This document shows, piece by piece, positions 10,319 through 20,533 of a DNA stretch of 64,000 bases (its first letter is position 1; every line of letters starts with the position of its first letter). The position numbers and the translations under genes are program-made. The notes under the pieces are model-generated. The model was not told the DNA's origin. It did no database searches and was given only the letters and a program-made list of their open reading frames with translations. Source of the stretch: Streptomyces sp. NBC_01454 (lineage in GTDB: Bacteria; Actinomycetota; Actinomycetes; Streptomycetales; Streptomycetaceae); the NCBI RefSeq assembly GCF_036227565.1, contig NZ_CP109460.1, forward strand, positions 124,001-188,000. The letters are read 5' to 3'.

Positions 10319-11356
10319 TCACACGGCCCACGGGGGCGGATTCAGCACGGTCACCACGCTCGCCGTGCAGAGCCAACCGGGCGCCTGGGAAAACAACAGG
10401 ACGTTATCACCCGTACCCACCTCGCCCGTACGGACCAGATGCTCCAGCGAAATGAAGACATCGGCCCCTCCCACGTGCCCGACCGACCTCCCGAAATCGA
10501 AGCTCGACCGCTCCATGGGGAGGCCGAGCGGCATCATCGTCCCCCACTCCAGCATCCGCCCGTCCATATTGATCATGACGACCTTGGCGAGGTCGGAGGC
10601 GTTGAGCTCGGCGTCCACCAGGGACTCGTGAATGACGTCCATGTTGAAGTGCGTGATCTTCTCCAGGGCCTCGGACAGCGGCATTTCGGTTTCATTGAAG
10701 TGCTGCGCCCGCTCGGGCATGCTCTGCGTTTCCTCGGGACTCCCGGGCTCCAACAGCGGCCCATTGCCGCGGTGCCACTTTTCCAGTGGGCTCAGGACGC
10801 CGGAACTCAGGGAACGCACCTGGGCGAACCCTTCGTCGGCGTTGAGCAGAACCGCCATGCCGCCGTCGGAGAAGAAGTGCGACTGACCGAAGCCGTCGTT
10901 CCAGCGGTCAGCTCCCGGCGCGGTGAAGTTCTCGCCCGAGGTCAGCAGTATCGCCTCGGCTTCCGCGGCACCCGTCATCTGTCCGATGGCCACCTCCAGG
11001 GACCCCAGCATGCCGTTGCACCCCTGCCGGAGGTACTGCGCCGTGGCCTTCCCGATGCCGAGCTCGCGCATGATGTAGCCCGGCGGGTAAGACCCCACGG
11101 GTCCCTGGTAGTTGACCGCACTGTGAATAAGTCCGTCGATGGCGTCGACATCCGTCTTCGAGCGCTCCAGGGCGGTCCGGGCGGCGCTGACCGCCATGTC
11201 CATCGCCGGGATGTCCCCCGCGGCGTAGGTGCCGGTGAGTCCGTTGGTCTTGGGAATCTCCGGGTCCAGGATGCCGTCGGCGACCGCCTGCTCCACGCTC
11301 AGCCATTCAGGAAGGAACACTCCCAGGGAGTCGATGTAGACGTCATCCACCTTCAC
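10319..11356 (-). CDS. KAS III-like acyltransferase, ChlB3/CerJ family (copy 2, His-to-Asn variant)
   Basis: About 345 residues from a GTG start placed seven bases after GAGGAG; an upstream in-frame ATG overlaps that ribosome site and is less likely. It aligns with copy 1 (7011-8045) over its whole length with no large gaps. Cys113 (QGCNGML) and the His294...Asp299 pair (GHVGGAD) are kept. The residue equivalent to the FabH catalytic His, His262 in copy 1, is Asn263 here (INMDGRM). It begins 36 bp after the stop of the DH-KR-ACP gene, so the two are an operon, just as copy 1 follows the PKS tail by 38 bp. Likely role: transfer of an acyl group to or from the free-standing ACP. The missing His suggests a changed or reduced function, or specialisation in one half-reaction (inference). 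Confidence 0.86.
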   Translation of the reverse strand: MKVDDVYIDSLGVFLPEWLSVEQAVADGILDPEIPKTNGLTGTYAAGDIPAMDMAVSAARTALERSKTDVDAIDGLIHSAVNYQGPVGSYPPGYIMRELGIGKATAQYLRQGCNGMLGSLEVAIGQMTGAAEAEAILLTSGENFTAPGADRWNDGFGQSHFFSDGGMAVLLNADEGFAQVRSLSSGVLSPLEKWHRGNGPLLEPGSPEETQSMPERAQHFNETEMPLSEALEKITHFNMDVIHESLVDAELNASDLAKVVMINMDGRMLEWGTMMPLGLPMERSSFDFGRSVGHVGGADVFISLEHLVRTGEVGTGDNVLLFSQAPGWLCTASVVTVLNPPPWAV

Positions 11357-11392
11357 GAACAATCTCCTCATTCCGTGTGGCGCCGAGGCCGG

Positions 11393-13999
11393 TCAGCATG
11401 CGAGCAGTTCTGTCTTGAGGTGCTGCGCCAGCGCTTGCGGGCTGGCGAAGTCGAACACCACCGCGGGGGGCAGGGCGAGTTGGGTGGCCTCGTTCAGTGC
11501 GTTGCGGACCGTCAGGGCCGTCAGCGAGTCGAAGCCGAGATCCCGGAACGCGTGGTCCGGTCCGATCTCCTCGGCAGCGGCCTGGCCCAGGCCGGCGGCC
11601 ACGTGCCGGCGTACCAGTTCGAGGAGGGTCTCGTCCCGCTCGGCGTCGGTCATCGTGGCGAGGCGGTGGCGCAGCGCGGACGCCTCCGCCGGCTCGTCCT
11701 GCGCCACCGGCCGGGCCGGCCTTCGCACCAGTGCGCGCAGCAGGGGCGGGAGGCCGCCGGCCGCGGCCTGGGCGCGGATTTCGGCGCCGTCCAGCCGTGC
11801 CGCGACCACATGGCCCTCGTCCAGGCCGCGCACCGCATCGAACAGTTCCAGGCCCTCGGCCATGGGGAGGGGCTGCACCGGCAGCCGGGCGGAGCCGGGC
11901 GCCGGGACGTCCCGGCCGGCCCACAGGCCCCAGGCGATGGACAGGGCCGGGGCGCCCTGCGCCCGGCGGTGCCGAGCAAAAGCGTCCAGGAAGACGTTGG
12001 CCGCGGCGTAGTTGCCCTGGCCTGCGCCGCCCAGTACCCCCGCGATGGACGAGAACACCAGGAAGGCCGACAGGTCCAGGCCCTTGGTCGCCTCGTGCAG
12101 GACCAGCGCGGCGTCCACCTTGGGCCGCAGCACCGCCTCCAGCCGGCCGGGCGTCAGGGACAGCACGATCCCGTTGTCGGCGACGCCTGCCGCGTGCACC
12201 ACGGCAGTGAGCGGTCGGTCGTCCGGCAGCGTTGCCAGCAGGAGGTCCACCGCACCGCGGTCGGCCACGTCGCACGCCGCGAGCGTCACCTGTGCGCCGA
12301 GCGCGGTCAGCTCGGCGCACAGTTCCGCGGCACCCGGGGCGTCAGGTCCACGGCGGCTGGTCAACAGCAGGTCGTGTACGCCGTGTTCGGTGATGAGGTG
12401 TCGGGCAAGGGCTGCGCCCAACAGGCCGGTGCCGCCCGTGAGGAGGACCGTGCCGCGCCGACCGGCGAACAGCGGCGCGCGCTCGGCCGGGGCGGCGCGC
12501 CGGACCAGCCGGGGCACACGTGAGGCGCCCTTGCGCAGCGCGAGTTGGGACTCGTCGGACCCGGCGACGGTGAGCAGGGTACGCCAGGCGGCCTTGCTCG
12601 CGTCGGTATCGACGAGGCGGAAGCGGCCGGGCGCCTCGGTCTGCGCCGAGGCGATCAGCCCCCACACGGCGGCCGCGGCGAGGTCCGGCGCGGTGGTCTC
12701 GTCCCAGGCGGCGACCGCGTCACGGGTGAGGACGAGCAGCGTGGCGGCGGTGAAGGCGGGAGTCCGCAGCCACTCCTGGGCCCAGGACAGTGCCTGCCGG
12801 GTCAGCCGGTGGACGGTGTCCGCGGTGTCGACACCGCCGGTCTCCGTGCTTGCGGTCACCACCACGACGTCCGGTACGGACGCGCCGCCGTCGATCTCCT
12901 TGGCCAGGGCCTCCAGCGTCGGGTACCGCTCGGCGTACTGTCCGGCCCGCATCAGTCCGGACCGCGCCCGGAGCGGGTCGTCGCCCACGACGGCCCACGA
13001 GGTGGGGACGTCCACCGCGACCGACGCGCTCGGCGCATCGGTCCACTCCACCCGGAACAGGCTGTCCTGCTGGGCCGCGCCCGCGCCCCGGAAGGCGTGG
13101 GGGGACACCGCTCGCGGTTCAAGGTGCTCGACGGTGAGCACCGGCCTGCCGGTCGCGTCGGCGGCAACGACAGTGCACTCCCCTGACGGCGCCCAGGTGA
13201 TCCGTACGCGCAGGACCGACGCTCCCGCCCTGTGCAGGCACACCCCCCGCCACCGGCCCGGCTCCCTCGCCGTTCGCGCGTCGTCGTCGCCGCCCTGCGC
13301 CCACAGCGGGTGCAGCGCCGCGTCCAGCAGGGCGGGGTGCAGGCCGAACGCCGCGGCCTGCGCGCGATGCTCCTCGGGAAGGGCGATCTCGGCGAAGAGG
13401 TCGTCGCCGCGCCGCCACACCCCCCGCACCCCTTGGAAGGCAGGGCCGTACTCGTGGCCGGCGGCGGCCAGTGCGGGGTACAGCTCGGTGGTCTCCACAG
13501 CGGTGGACTCGGCCGGGGGCCAGACGTCGAGGCGCCACGACGGGGCGGGACCGCTCGCGGCGACGGTGCCGGTGGCATGGCAGGTCCACGGCCGGCCGGT
13601 GCCCCCGTCGTCCCGCCGGGCGTGGACGGTGACCGGCCGGCGGCCGGTCACGTCCGGTGCGCCGACCATCACCCGGAGCTGGACGGCGCCCTGCTCCGGA
13701 AGGACCAGCGGCGCCTCCAGGGAGAGCTCCTCCAGCAGGCCGCAGCCCACCTCGTCACCCGCACGGACCGCCAGCTCGACCAGCGCCGAGCCGGGTACAA
13801 CGGTGCGCTCGGCCACCCGGTGGTGGGCCAGCCAGTCGTGGGTCGGTGCCGAAAGGCGCCCGGTGAACAGCACCGCCTCGGAGTCGGGGAGCTCCACGGT
13901 CGCGCCCAGCAGGGGGTGCTCGGTGGCTGCGGCCCCCACGGCGGGGGCCGCACCGGCGTCGTGCGGCTCGTCCGGCGGCCGCATCAGTTCGGTGCGCAT
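11393..13999 (-). CDS. Free-standing DH-KR-ACP polyketide synthase fragment (no KS, no AT)
   Basis: 868 residues from an ATG; a GTG 12 bases upstream (14011) is an alternative. The DH is intact: His60 ([13 protein letters not shown], the usual Gly replaced by Glu), YGP at 184-186 and Asp226 in [10 protein letters not shown]. The KR has its Rossmann motif near 516-530 and Tyr664 in [10 protein letters not shown], but the LDD motif of B-type KRs reads ADN. The ACP carries Ser825 in [14 protein letters not shown]. No KS or AT sequence precedes the DH. The protein is most similar to the DH*-KR-ACP tail of the + strand PKS (1-6972), sharing phrases such as [16 protein letters not shown] and the non-standard ACP helix. 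It looks like a complete functional unit acting in trans, or the surviving tail of a lost module; its DH could supply the dehydration that the dead DH cannot (inference). Confidence 0.88.
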   Translation of the reverse strand: MRTELMRPPDEPHDAGAAPAVGAAATEHPLLGATVELPDSEAVLFTGRLSAPTHDWLAHHRVAERTVVPGSALVELAVRAGDEVGCGLLEELSLEAPLVLPEQGAVQLRVMVGAPDVTGRRPVTVHARRDDGGTGRPWTCHATGTVAASGPAPSWRLDVWPPAESTAVETTELYPALAAAGHEYGPAFQGVRGVWRRGDDLFAEIALPEEHRAQAAAFGLHPALLDAALHPLWAQGGDDDARTAREPGRWRGVCLHRAGASVLRVRITWAPSGECTVVAADATGRPVLTVEHLEPRAVSPHAFRGAGAAQQDSLFRVEWTDAPSASVAVDVPTSWAVVGDDPLRARSGLMRAGQYAERYPTLEALAKEIDGGASVPDVVVVTASTETGGVDTADTVHRLTRQALSWAQEWLRTPAFTAATLLVLTRDAVAAWDETTAPDLAAAAVWGLIASAQTEAPGRFRLVDTDASKAAWRTLLTVAGSDESQLALRKGASRVPRLVRRAAPAERAPLFAGRRGTVLLTGGTGLLGAALARHLITEHGVHDLLLTSRRGPDAPGAAELCAELTALGAQVTLAACDVADRGAVDLLLATLPDDRPLTAVVHAAGVADNGIVLSLTPGRLEAVLRPKVDAALVLHEATKGLDLSAFLVFSSIAGVLGGAGQGNYAAANVFLDAFARHRRAQGAPALSIAWGLWAGRDVPAPGSARLPVQPLPMAEGLELFDAVRGLDEGHVVAARLDGAEIRAQAAAGGLPPLLRALVRRPARPVAQDEPAEASALRHRLATMTDAERDETLLELVRRHVAAGLGQAAAEEIGPDHAFRDLGFDSLTALTVRNALNEATQLALPPAVVFDFASPQALAQHLKTELLAC

Positions 14000-14229
14000 C
14001 GTGGCACTCACTCTCAGGCGCTCCCAACACATCGGGGAATGGGGTTCCGGCATCGGGGCGACACGGGCCGCCCGGGCACCCCCGGCACCTTCCCGCCCGC
14101 ACTTCCGATGCCCGGCACAGCTCCGGGCCCGGCGGAACGCCCTCGCGTCTGCCGGGCAAAGGCCTACGCCGCCGGCACACGACCGCGAGAAACGCTTGCC
14201 TGTCCGGCACCAGTATCTGCAGTGCGATG

Positions 14230-14245
14230 GTGGGAGATTCCCTAG
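14230..14245. promoter_or_regulatory. Candidate PimM-like (PAS-LuxR) operator
   Basis: GTGGGAGATTCCCTAG matches 13 of 16 positions of the PimM consensus CTVGGGAWWTCCCBAG. It lies about 230 bp upstream of the DH-KR-ACP start. No PAS-LuxR regulator gene is in the window. Confidence 0.4.
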
Positions 14246-14350
14246 GACTTGTCCGGCCGCACTCCTGCGCAGCGCGATCATGTGGAAAGGCTCATCCCGT
14301 GTGCTCCGTCGGCGATCCGGGCAAGGGCATGGTGGTTCACCGCCACGGCT

Positions 14351-14366
14351 CTATGGCAATTCCTAG
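14351..14366. promoter_or_regulatory. Candidate PimM-like (PAS-LuxR) operator
   Basis: CTATGGCAATTCCTAG matches 13 of 16 consensus positions and is flanked by a TCTA...TAGA dyad. It lies about 197 bp upstream of the sugar 3-dehydratase start. Confidence 0.4.
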
Positions 14367-14562
14367 ACTTCACGAGCCGATCTGGCCCCTGCCGGAGCGG
14401 CGTGCTGAAGTGAAGGCCCCCGATCAGCCGACCGGATACGCAACGCCTGTGTGCCGCGTGGCGAATCGTCGGATCATTCGCGCGCGGCGCCGCGCACCGG
14501 GATCACACCCTGGGGCAGCGCGACGGAACTTCGAGCAGGACACTCACAGGAGGCGGCAGTCG

Positions 14563-15864
14563 ATGGGGTACAGCAAGAGTGACATTCTGGAGCTGGTACG
14601 CGAGTACCACCAGGGGAACGTCGCTTCCGGATTCGTGCCAGGGGTGACGCCGGTGCCGGCCTCAGGCGCCGTCCTCGACGAGGACGACCGGGTCGCCCTT
14701 GTCGCAGCGGCCCTCGACCTGCGGATCGCGGCCGGGACCAGTTCCCGCAGGTTCGAGCGTGCGCTCGCCAAGTTCTTCGGGCTGCGGAAGGCGCATCTGA
14801 CCAACTCCGGCTCGTCGGCCAATCTGCTGGCGCTCAGTGCGCTGACCTCGCCCCAGTTGGAGGATCTGCGGCTGATGCCGGGGGACGAGGTCGTCACGGT
14901 GGCAGCCGGTTTCCCCACGACGGTGAACCCGATCATTCAAAACGGTCTGGTACCGGTCTTCATCGACGTCGAACTCGGTACGTACAACGCGTCCCCGGAA
15001 CGTATCGAGGAGGCCATCGGCCCGCGCACCCGGGCCATCATGATCGCCCATGCGCTCGGCAACCCGTTCGCCGTCGAGGAGGTCGCGAAGATCGCCGACG
15101 AGCGGGGCATGTTCCTGATCGAGGACAACTGCGATGCACTGGGCAGTACCTATCGCGGCAAGCTGACCGGGACCTTCGGGGACGTGGCGACGGAGAGCTT
15201 CTATCCGGCCCACCACATCACCATGGGCGAGGGCGGGTGCGTGGTGACGGACAACATGGTGCTGGCCCGGATCGTGGAGTCACTGCGGGACTGGGGGCGC
15301 GACTGCTGGTGCGAGCCCGGTGAGGACAATCGCTGCTTCAAGCGGTTCGAGCAGCAGATGGGCGACCTGCCGCACGGCTACGACCACAAGTACATCTTCT
15401 CGCACGTCGGGTACAACCTGAAGTCGACCGACCTGCAGGCCGCGCTCGGCCTCTCGCAGTTCACCAGGATCGAGGATTTCGGTGCCGCCCGGCGGCGCAA
15501 CTGGTCACGGCTGCGTGCCGGGCTGGACGGCCTGCCCCATCTCCTGCTTCCCGAACCCACGCCCGACAGCGACCCGAGCTGGTTCGGCTTTGTGATCACC
15601 GTCCGGGACGGCGCGCCCTTCTCGACCGCCGACATGATCGAACACCTGGAGTCCCGGCGGGTGGCCACCCGCCGCTTCTTCGCCGGTAACCTCATCCGCC
15701 ACCCGGCCTATCTGTCACGGGAGTTCCGGGTGAGCGGGCCGCTGACCAACAGCGACACCATGGCCGAGCGCACCTTCTGGATCGGGGTGTTCCCCGGGCT
15801 GACCGGCGAGATGATCGACCACAGCATCCGGAGTATCACCGAGTTCGTCACCTCCCGCACCTGA
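14563..15864 (+). CDS. NDP-4-keto-6-deoxyhexose 3-dehydratase (E1/SpnQ type, PMP and [2Fe-2S])
   Basis: 433 residues from an ATG behind AGGAGG (14548-14553). It has the aspartate-aminotransferase fold of the DegT family, but the PLP-binding Lys is His217 in SFYPAHHITMGEGG, the hallmark of PMP-dependent 3-dehydratases such as CDP-sugar E1, SpnQ and UrdQ. Four cysteines, Cys190, Cys248, Cys250 and Cys258, reproduce exactly the C-x57-C-x-C-x7-C [2Fe-2S] motif of E1. The reaction removes the C3 hydroxyl of an NDP-4-keto-6-deoxyhexose, giving the 3-deoxy sugars that lead to amicetose or rhodinose when C2 is also deoxygenated. The enzyme needs an electron donor (ferredoxin or E3-like reductase). 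The 2,3-dehydratase and 3-ketoreductase expected before it are not in the window. It is transcribed alone and ends at a strong terminator. Confidence 0.92.
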   Translation: MGYSKSDILELVREYHQGNVASGFVPGVTPVPASGAVLDEDDRVALVAAALDLRIAAGTSSRRFERALAKFFGLRKAHLTNSGSSANLLALSALTSPQLEDLRLMPGDEVVTVAAGFPTTVNPIIQNGLVPVFIDVELGTYNASPERIEEAIGPRTRAIMIAHALGNPFAVEEVAKIADERGMFLIEDNCDALGSTYRGKLTGTFGDVATESFYPAHHITMGEGGCVVTDNMVLARIVESLRDWGRDCWCEPGEDNRCFKRFEQQMGDLPHGYDHKYIFSHVGYNLKSTDLQAALGLSQFTRIEDFGAARRRNWSRLRAGLDGLPHLLLPEPTPDSDPSWFGFVITVRDGAPFSTADMIEHLESRRVATRRFFAGNLIRHPAYLSREFRVSGPLTNSDTMAERTFWIGVFPGLTGEMIDHSIRSITEFVTSRT

Positions 15865-15875
15865 CAAAGGCCCAG

Positions 15876-15922
15876 GACGGGCTGAGCCCGACGCACATGA
15901 GGTGCGTCGGGCTCCGCCCGTC
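15876..15922. terminator. Bidirectional hairpin terminator
   Basis: A 13-bp perfect stem (15884-15896 with 15902-15914, 5-base loop) is extended after a 2x2 internal loop by six further pairs (15876-15881 with 15917-15922). It lies between the converging 3-dehydratase and glycosyltransferase genes. Confidence 0.8.
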
Positions 15923-15951
15923 GGCCGGCCGCGCGGGGCGCACGACTGAGG

Positions 15952-17178
15952 TCAGGTCGCCACTGTCGAGGCGGAGGGGGCGGCCCACTGCTCCAACAGG
16001 CCCGCGGCCCGTGCCGCGCCGCCTGCCCCGCGCACGCTGGCGCGCATCCAGGCCATCCGCTCCGGGATCTCCGGGTCGGCCACGATGTCGCCCACGGCGG
16101 CGCCCAGGGTGTCCGCGGTCAGCCGGTCGCGGTCGATCATCCGGCCCAGGCCCAGCTCCGCCACGCGCCGTGCAGTCAGGATGTGTTCGAAGCCCTGGGG
16201 CACCACGACCACGGGTGTGGCGAAGTGCAGCGCCTCCATGAGACAGCTCATGCCACCGTGGCAGACCAGGACGTCGGCGTGCGGCAGTACCGCCGGGTGC
16301 GGCAGCCACCGGTAGGCCTGTACATGCGGCGGGAGGTCGCCGAGGCCGGCGAGGTCCGCCTCACGGCCGAGGGTCATCACCACCTGCCACTCGGCTCCGT
16401 CGAAGGCATCCGCACAGGTACGGAAGAAGTCACGCTGCCGGTTGGACTCGGTCCCGAGGGAGACCAGCGCGGTCCGCCTGCCGTCGGCCGGCGGCGACCA
16501 CGGCACGTCCCCCTCGAGCTCGGTGATCGTGGGCCCGACGAAGGCATAGCTCTCGTCGAACGTGGTGCCCTCGATCTGGAACTCGCGCGGCAGGAAGGCC
16601 AGGTTGCGGTCGTCCCACTCCCGCAGGAAGCGGTCCAGCCCGTCCGGGGCGAGGTCGTTGTTCCCGGCGAACCGCATCAGTGCCGCCCCGCCCTCGCGCA
16701 TCGACGGGGCGTCGGGGTCGAACAGCAGCTTGCGCATGGAGAACACTTCGTTCGCCGCATGGCTGATGCCCAGCTGCACGGTCGGGACGCAGCCGAGGGT
16801 GTGCGCGATCATCCGCGCGGCCGGAAACGACTCGAAATCGTAGAGCACGATGTCCGGCGGGTCGGCCGCCAGGGTGGAGAGCGCGAGCGGATAGACCCGC
16901 TCCATCGACTCGACCAACAGGTCATGGCCTTCGGCCGCCATACGGGTCCCGTCGGCGTCGGGCACCTTGGCGAACGCACCGCGCCGGGACGTGTAGACCA
17001 CGGCCCGGGCGCCGGTACGCTCGACCACCTCGCGGTACTGGTGATCGACGAAATACGTCACCCGGTGCCCGCGGCGGATGAGTTCGCGGGTCAGGCCGAG
17101 CGTCGGGCTGATGTGCCCGAAGTCGGCGAACACGAACACGGCGACATGCCGCCTGGGGGTGGCTGCGAATGCTGACAC
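15952..17178 (-). CDS. Macrolide-family glycosyltransferase (GT-B, MGT type)
   Basis: About 408 residues. I place the start at a GTG 10 bases after the stop of the 4-ketoreductase gene, with AAGG seven bases before it; the open frame runs further upstream but overlaps the ketoreductase tail. The N-terminus (DFGHISPTLGLTRELIRRGH) carries the acceptor-site His of MGT-type enzymes. The C-terminal half carries the donor motif CHGGMSCLMEAL followed by VPQGFEHILTARRVAELGLG, close to OleI/OleD-like glycosyltransferases. Being last in a sugar operon (thymidylyltransferase, 4,6-dehydratase, 4-ketoreductase), it most likely transfers the deoxysugar made by these enzymes to the macrolide or to a first sugar. 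It ends at the bidirectional terminator 15876-15922. Confidence 0.88.
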   Translation of the reverse strand: MSAFAATPRRHVAVFVFADFGHISPTLGLTRELIRRGHRVTYFVDHQYREVVERTGARAVVYTSRRGAFAKVPDADGTRMAAEGHDLLVESMERVYPLALSTLAADPPDIVLYDFESFPAARMIAHTLGCVPTVQLGISHAANEVFSMRKLLFDPDAPSMREGGAALMRFAGNNDLAPDGLDRFLREWDDRNLAFLPREFQIEGTTFDESYAFVGPTITELEGDVPWSPPADGRRTALVSLGTESNRQRDFFRTCADAFDGAEWQVVMTLGREADLAGLGDLPPHVQAYRWLPHPAVLPHADVLVCHGGMSCLMEALHFATPVVVVPQGFEHILTARRVAELGLGRMIDRDRLTADTLGAAVGDIVADPEIPERMAWMRASVRGAGGAARAAGLLEQWAAPSASTVAT

Positions 17179-17188
17179 ATCGACACCT

Positions 17189-18297
17189 TCATTCGGGCTG
17201 CGGTAGGGGGCGGATCGGCGGAGGCCAGCTGCTCGTGCTGCCACCACAACGGGGGTCGTCCGCGGTCTCCGGCCGGGGCGAGGCCGGCACGGCGGCTGCC
17301 GGGTGGTCCGGGGGCGACGGTTCGGCCCCGGGGGCGGTGGCCTCCCACAGGTCGCGTACCGAACTGTCGATGCCGTGGCGCACATTCCAGTGGAGCAGCC
17401 GTCTGGCCATGGCGGTCTCCACCCGCATCCAGTCGGTCCCGGCGGCGGCCCGGGCGTCGGGCTCCGCCTCCTCGACGATCCGTGCCTGCCGGCCGCTGAC
17501 GGCGATCAGCCGCTCCACCATGGTGCGCACGGGGACCGCCTCGCCCCGCCCGACGTTGATGAGCTCGTTGCCGAGCGGCAGGGCCGCCGCCGCCAGCACC
17601 GCGTCCGCGGCGTCCCGGGCGTCGACGAAGTCCCGGCTCGCCCGCAGCGGGCTGAGCCGCACTATTGCTTCCTCGTCCGTCTCCACGGCCCTCAGTTGCG
17701 CCGCGACGCGCCCCAGCAGGCTGCCCGGTGAGGTGCCTGCGCCGATCGTGTTCGATACCCGCAGGACGACCGCCGCCACCTGCCCGGCCGCGGCGGCCGT
17801 GCGGACCGCTTCGGTCCCCTGCAGTTTCGTCCGCCCGTACAGCGTGGTCGGCCGGGTCGGCGTCCGCTCGTCCAACGAGATGCCCGGCGGCTGCGGGGTG
17901 TACTCGTGCACCGAGCCCACGTGGACCAGCCTGGGGCGCCAGGAGGCGGCGGCCATGGCCGCCAGCACCTTGTCGACCAGGACGTGGTTGGCCTGCCACA
18001 TGACCTCCGGCGAACACAGCCATGCGGCGCCGGCGGCGTTCACCACGGCGTGGGGCCGCTCAGCGTCGATGAGGCGGGCCAGGCCGTCCGGTCCCTCGCC
18101 GATCAGGTCCATCGGGAAGAACCGTCCTGCCCCGGTCGCGGGGCCCGGCCGGCGTGCCACCGTCAGCAGCTCCCCGCCGGCGGCGCGTAGCGCCGCACAG
18201 ACGTGGCGGCCGACGGCTCCGGTCGCGCCGAGGACGATGATCCGGCGGTGGCTACCGTCCGGGTCTTCCGCCGTGCTCACGTTGTCGTGCTCCGCCC

Positions 18298-18304
<7 letters not shown>
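17189..18304 (-). CDS. NDP-hexose 4-ketoreductase (extended SDR, NAD-dependent epimerase/dehydratase family)
   Basis: About 371 residues from an ATG that overlaps the stop of the 4,6-dehydratase gene (ATGCTGA), suggesting translational coupling; a GTG 7 codons later is an alternative. The nucleotide motif is VLGATGAVGRHV near residue 26, and the SDR catalytic pair appears as YGRTK after a Ser in VGSVHEY. It resembles the 4-ketoreductases of deoxysugar pathways (UrdR/LanR group), which set the C4 hydroxyl as the last step before transfer. The last 45 residues are a Pro/Ala-rich tail with no recognisable fold. The neighbouring sugar genes fit this role; the stereochemistry it produces cannot be read from sequence. 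Confidence 0.82.
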
Positions 18305-19299
<995 letters not shown>

Positions 19300-19400
19300 C
19301 GAGGTTGTGGCGCGGGGCCTGGGAGCCAGGCCGGTGGAGCGCCTACCCCCTTCCGTTGTTCGGTGCGGGTGGGATGAGTCAGCCCGCCGCGCGGGCGGCG

Positions 19401-20468
19401 TCAGGACTGGATGTGGACCCTCGCGTGGTCGCCGATGACCAGCCGGTGGGCCACCGGGCGCTGCGGGGCGAGCGCCACTTGGGCGTTGCGTCCGACCAGC
19501 GAGGCCTCGACCCGGCGCACGCTCTCGAACGACGAGCCGCGCAGCACGATCGAGGAGGCGAGTTCGCTGTCGTGGATGCGGCAGTCCTCCGCGATGGAGG
19601 TGGACGGGCCGATGTAGGAGTCGGTGACGACGGTGCCGGCACCGATCACGGCCGGCCCGACGATGCGCGAGGCGCGGATCGTCGCGCCCGGCCCGATGCG
19701 CACCCGGCCGAGGACCTCACTCGCGCTGTCCACGGAGCCCTCGATGCAGCGTTCCTGGCTCTCCAGCAGCATGCGGTTGACCTCCAGCATGTCGACGACG
19801 CTGCCGGTGTCCCGCCAGTAGCCGGACAGTTCGCCGGAGCGGATGTCCTGGCCGGCCTCGACCATCCACTGCACGGCGTCGGTGATCTCCAGTTCGCCGC
19901 GCGCGGACGGCCGGATGGCCCGTACCGCCTCGTGCACCGCGGGGGTGAACAGGTAGACGCCGACCAGCGCCAGGTCGCTCTTGGGGTGCTGCGGCTTCTC
20001 CTCCAGGCCGGTGACCCTGCCCGTGGCGTCCAGTTCGGCCACGCCGAAGGCGGTGGGGTCGGGGACCCGGCTGAGCACGAGCTGCGCGTCGGGGCGCTCC
20101 TTGCGGAAGCCCTCGACGAGATCGGTGATGCCGCCGGAGATGAAGTTGTCGCCCAGGTACATCAGGAAGTCGTCGTCGCCCAGGAAATCGCGGGCGATGA
20201 CGACGGCGTGGGCGAGGCCGAGCGGGGCGCTCTGCGGAATGTAGGTCACGCGCAGGCCGAACTGTGAGCCGTCGCCGACCGCCGCGCGGATCTCCGGCCC
20301 GGTGTCACCGACGATCATGCCGACGTCGCTGATGCCGGTCTCGGCGATGGCCTCCAGCACGTAGAAGAGGATCGGCTTGTTGGCGACCGGGACGAGTTGT
20401 TTGGCAGAGGTGTGGGTGATGGGCCGCAGGCGCGTACCAGCGCCTCCCGAGAGCACAAGAGCCTTCAC
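19401..20468 (-). CDS. rmlA: Glucose-1-phosphate thymidylyltransferase, long (StrD/RmlA3-like) form
   Basis: About 355 residues from a GTG that gives the usual family start VKALVLSGGAGTRLRP; an ATG nine bases upstream (20477) is possible. The open frame extends much further upstream, but that part lies antisense-shifted under the glycosyltransferase gene. The N-terminal nucleotidyltransferase motif GGAGTRLRP and the Lys in SAKQLVPVANKP are present. The C-terminal ~100 residues show hexapeptide-like repeats of a left-handed beta helix, which distinguishes the long antibiotic-cluster form from the ~290-residue RmlA. It makes dTDP-glucose from glucose-1-phosphate and dTTP, the first step of the sugar pathway. 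Confidence 0.94.
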   Translation of the reverse strand: MKALVLSGGAGTRLRPITHTSAKQLVPVANKPILFYVLEAIAETGISDVGMIVGDTGPEIRAAVGDGSQFGLRVTYIPQSAPLGLAHAVVIARDFLGDDDFLMYLGDNFISGGITDLVEGFRKERPDAQLVLSRVPDPTAFGVAELDATGRVTGLEEKPQHPKSDLALVGVYLFTPAVHEAVRAIRPSARGELEITDAVQWMVEAGQDIRSGELSGYWRDTGSVVDMLEVNRMLLESQERCIEGSVDSASEVLGRVRIGPGATIRASRIVGPAVIGAGTVVTDSYIGPSTSIAEDCRIHDSELASSIVLRGSSFESVRRVEASLVGRNAQVALAPQRPVAHRLVIGDHARVHIQS

Positions 20469-20533
20469 AGTTTCCATCCAGGGGCGAGTGGTGTCAGGGG
20501 GAGGGTTTGTCGGTCGCCGGCCGACGGGCCCGT

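Larger units (their letters stand above)
14000..14562. promoter_or_regulatory. Divergent promoter region between DH-KR-ACP gene and sugar 3-dehydratase gene
   Basis: This 563-bp non-coding stretch separates two divergent transcription units. It contains two candidate PAS-LuxR operators, listed separately, one placed towards each gene. The sugar 3-dehydratase start is preceded by a perfect AGGAGG at 14548-14553. I see no small gene in it. Confidence 0.6.

Noticed and set aside
10259..14366. Long + strand frames over KAS III copy 2 and DH-KR-ACP
   Set aside because: They mirror genes whose catalytic motifs are unmistakable on the - strand.
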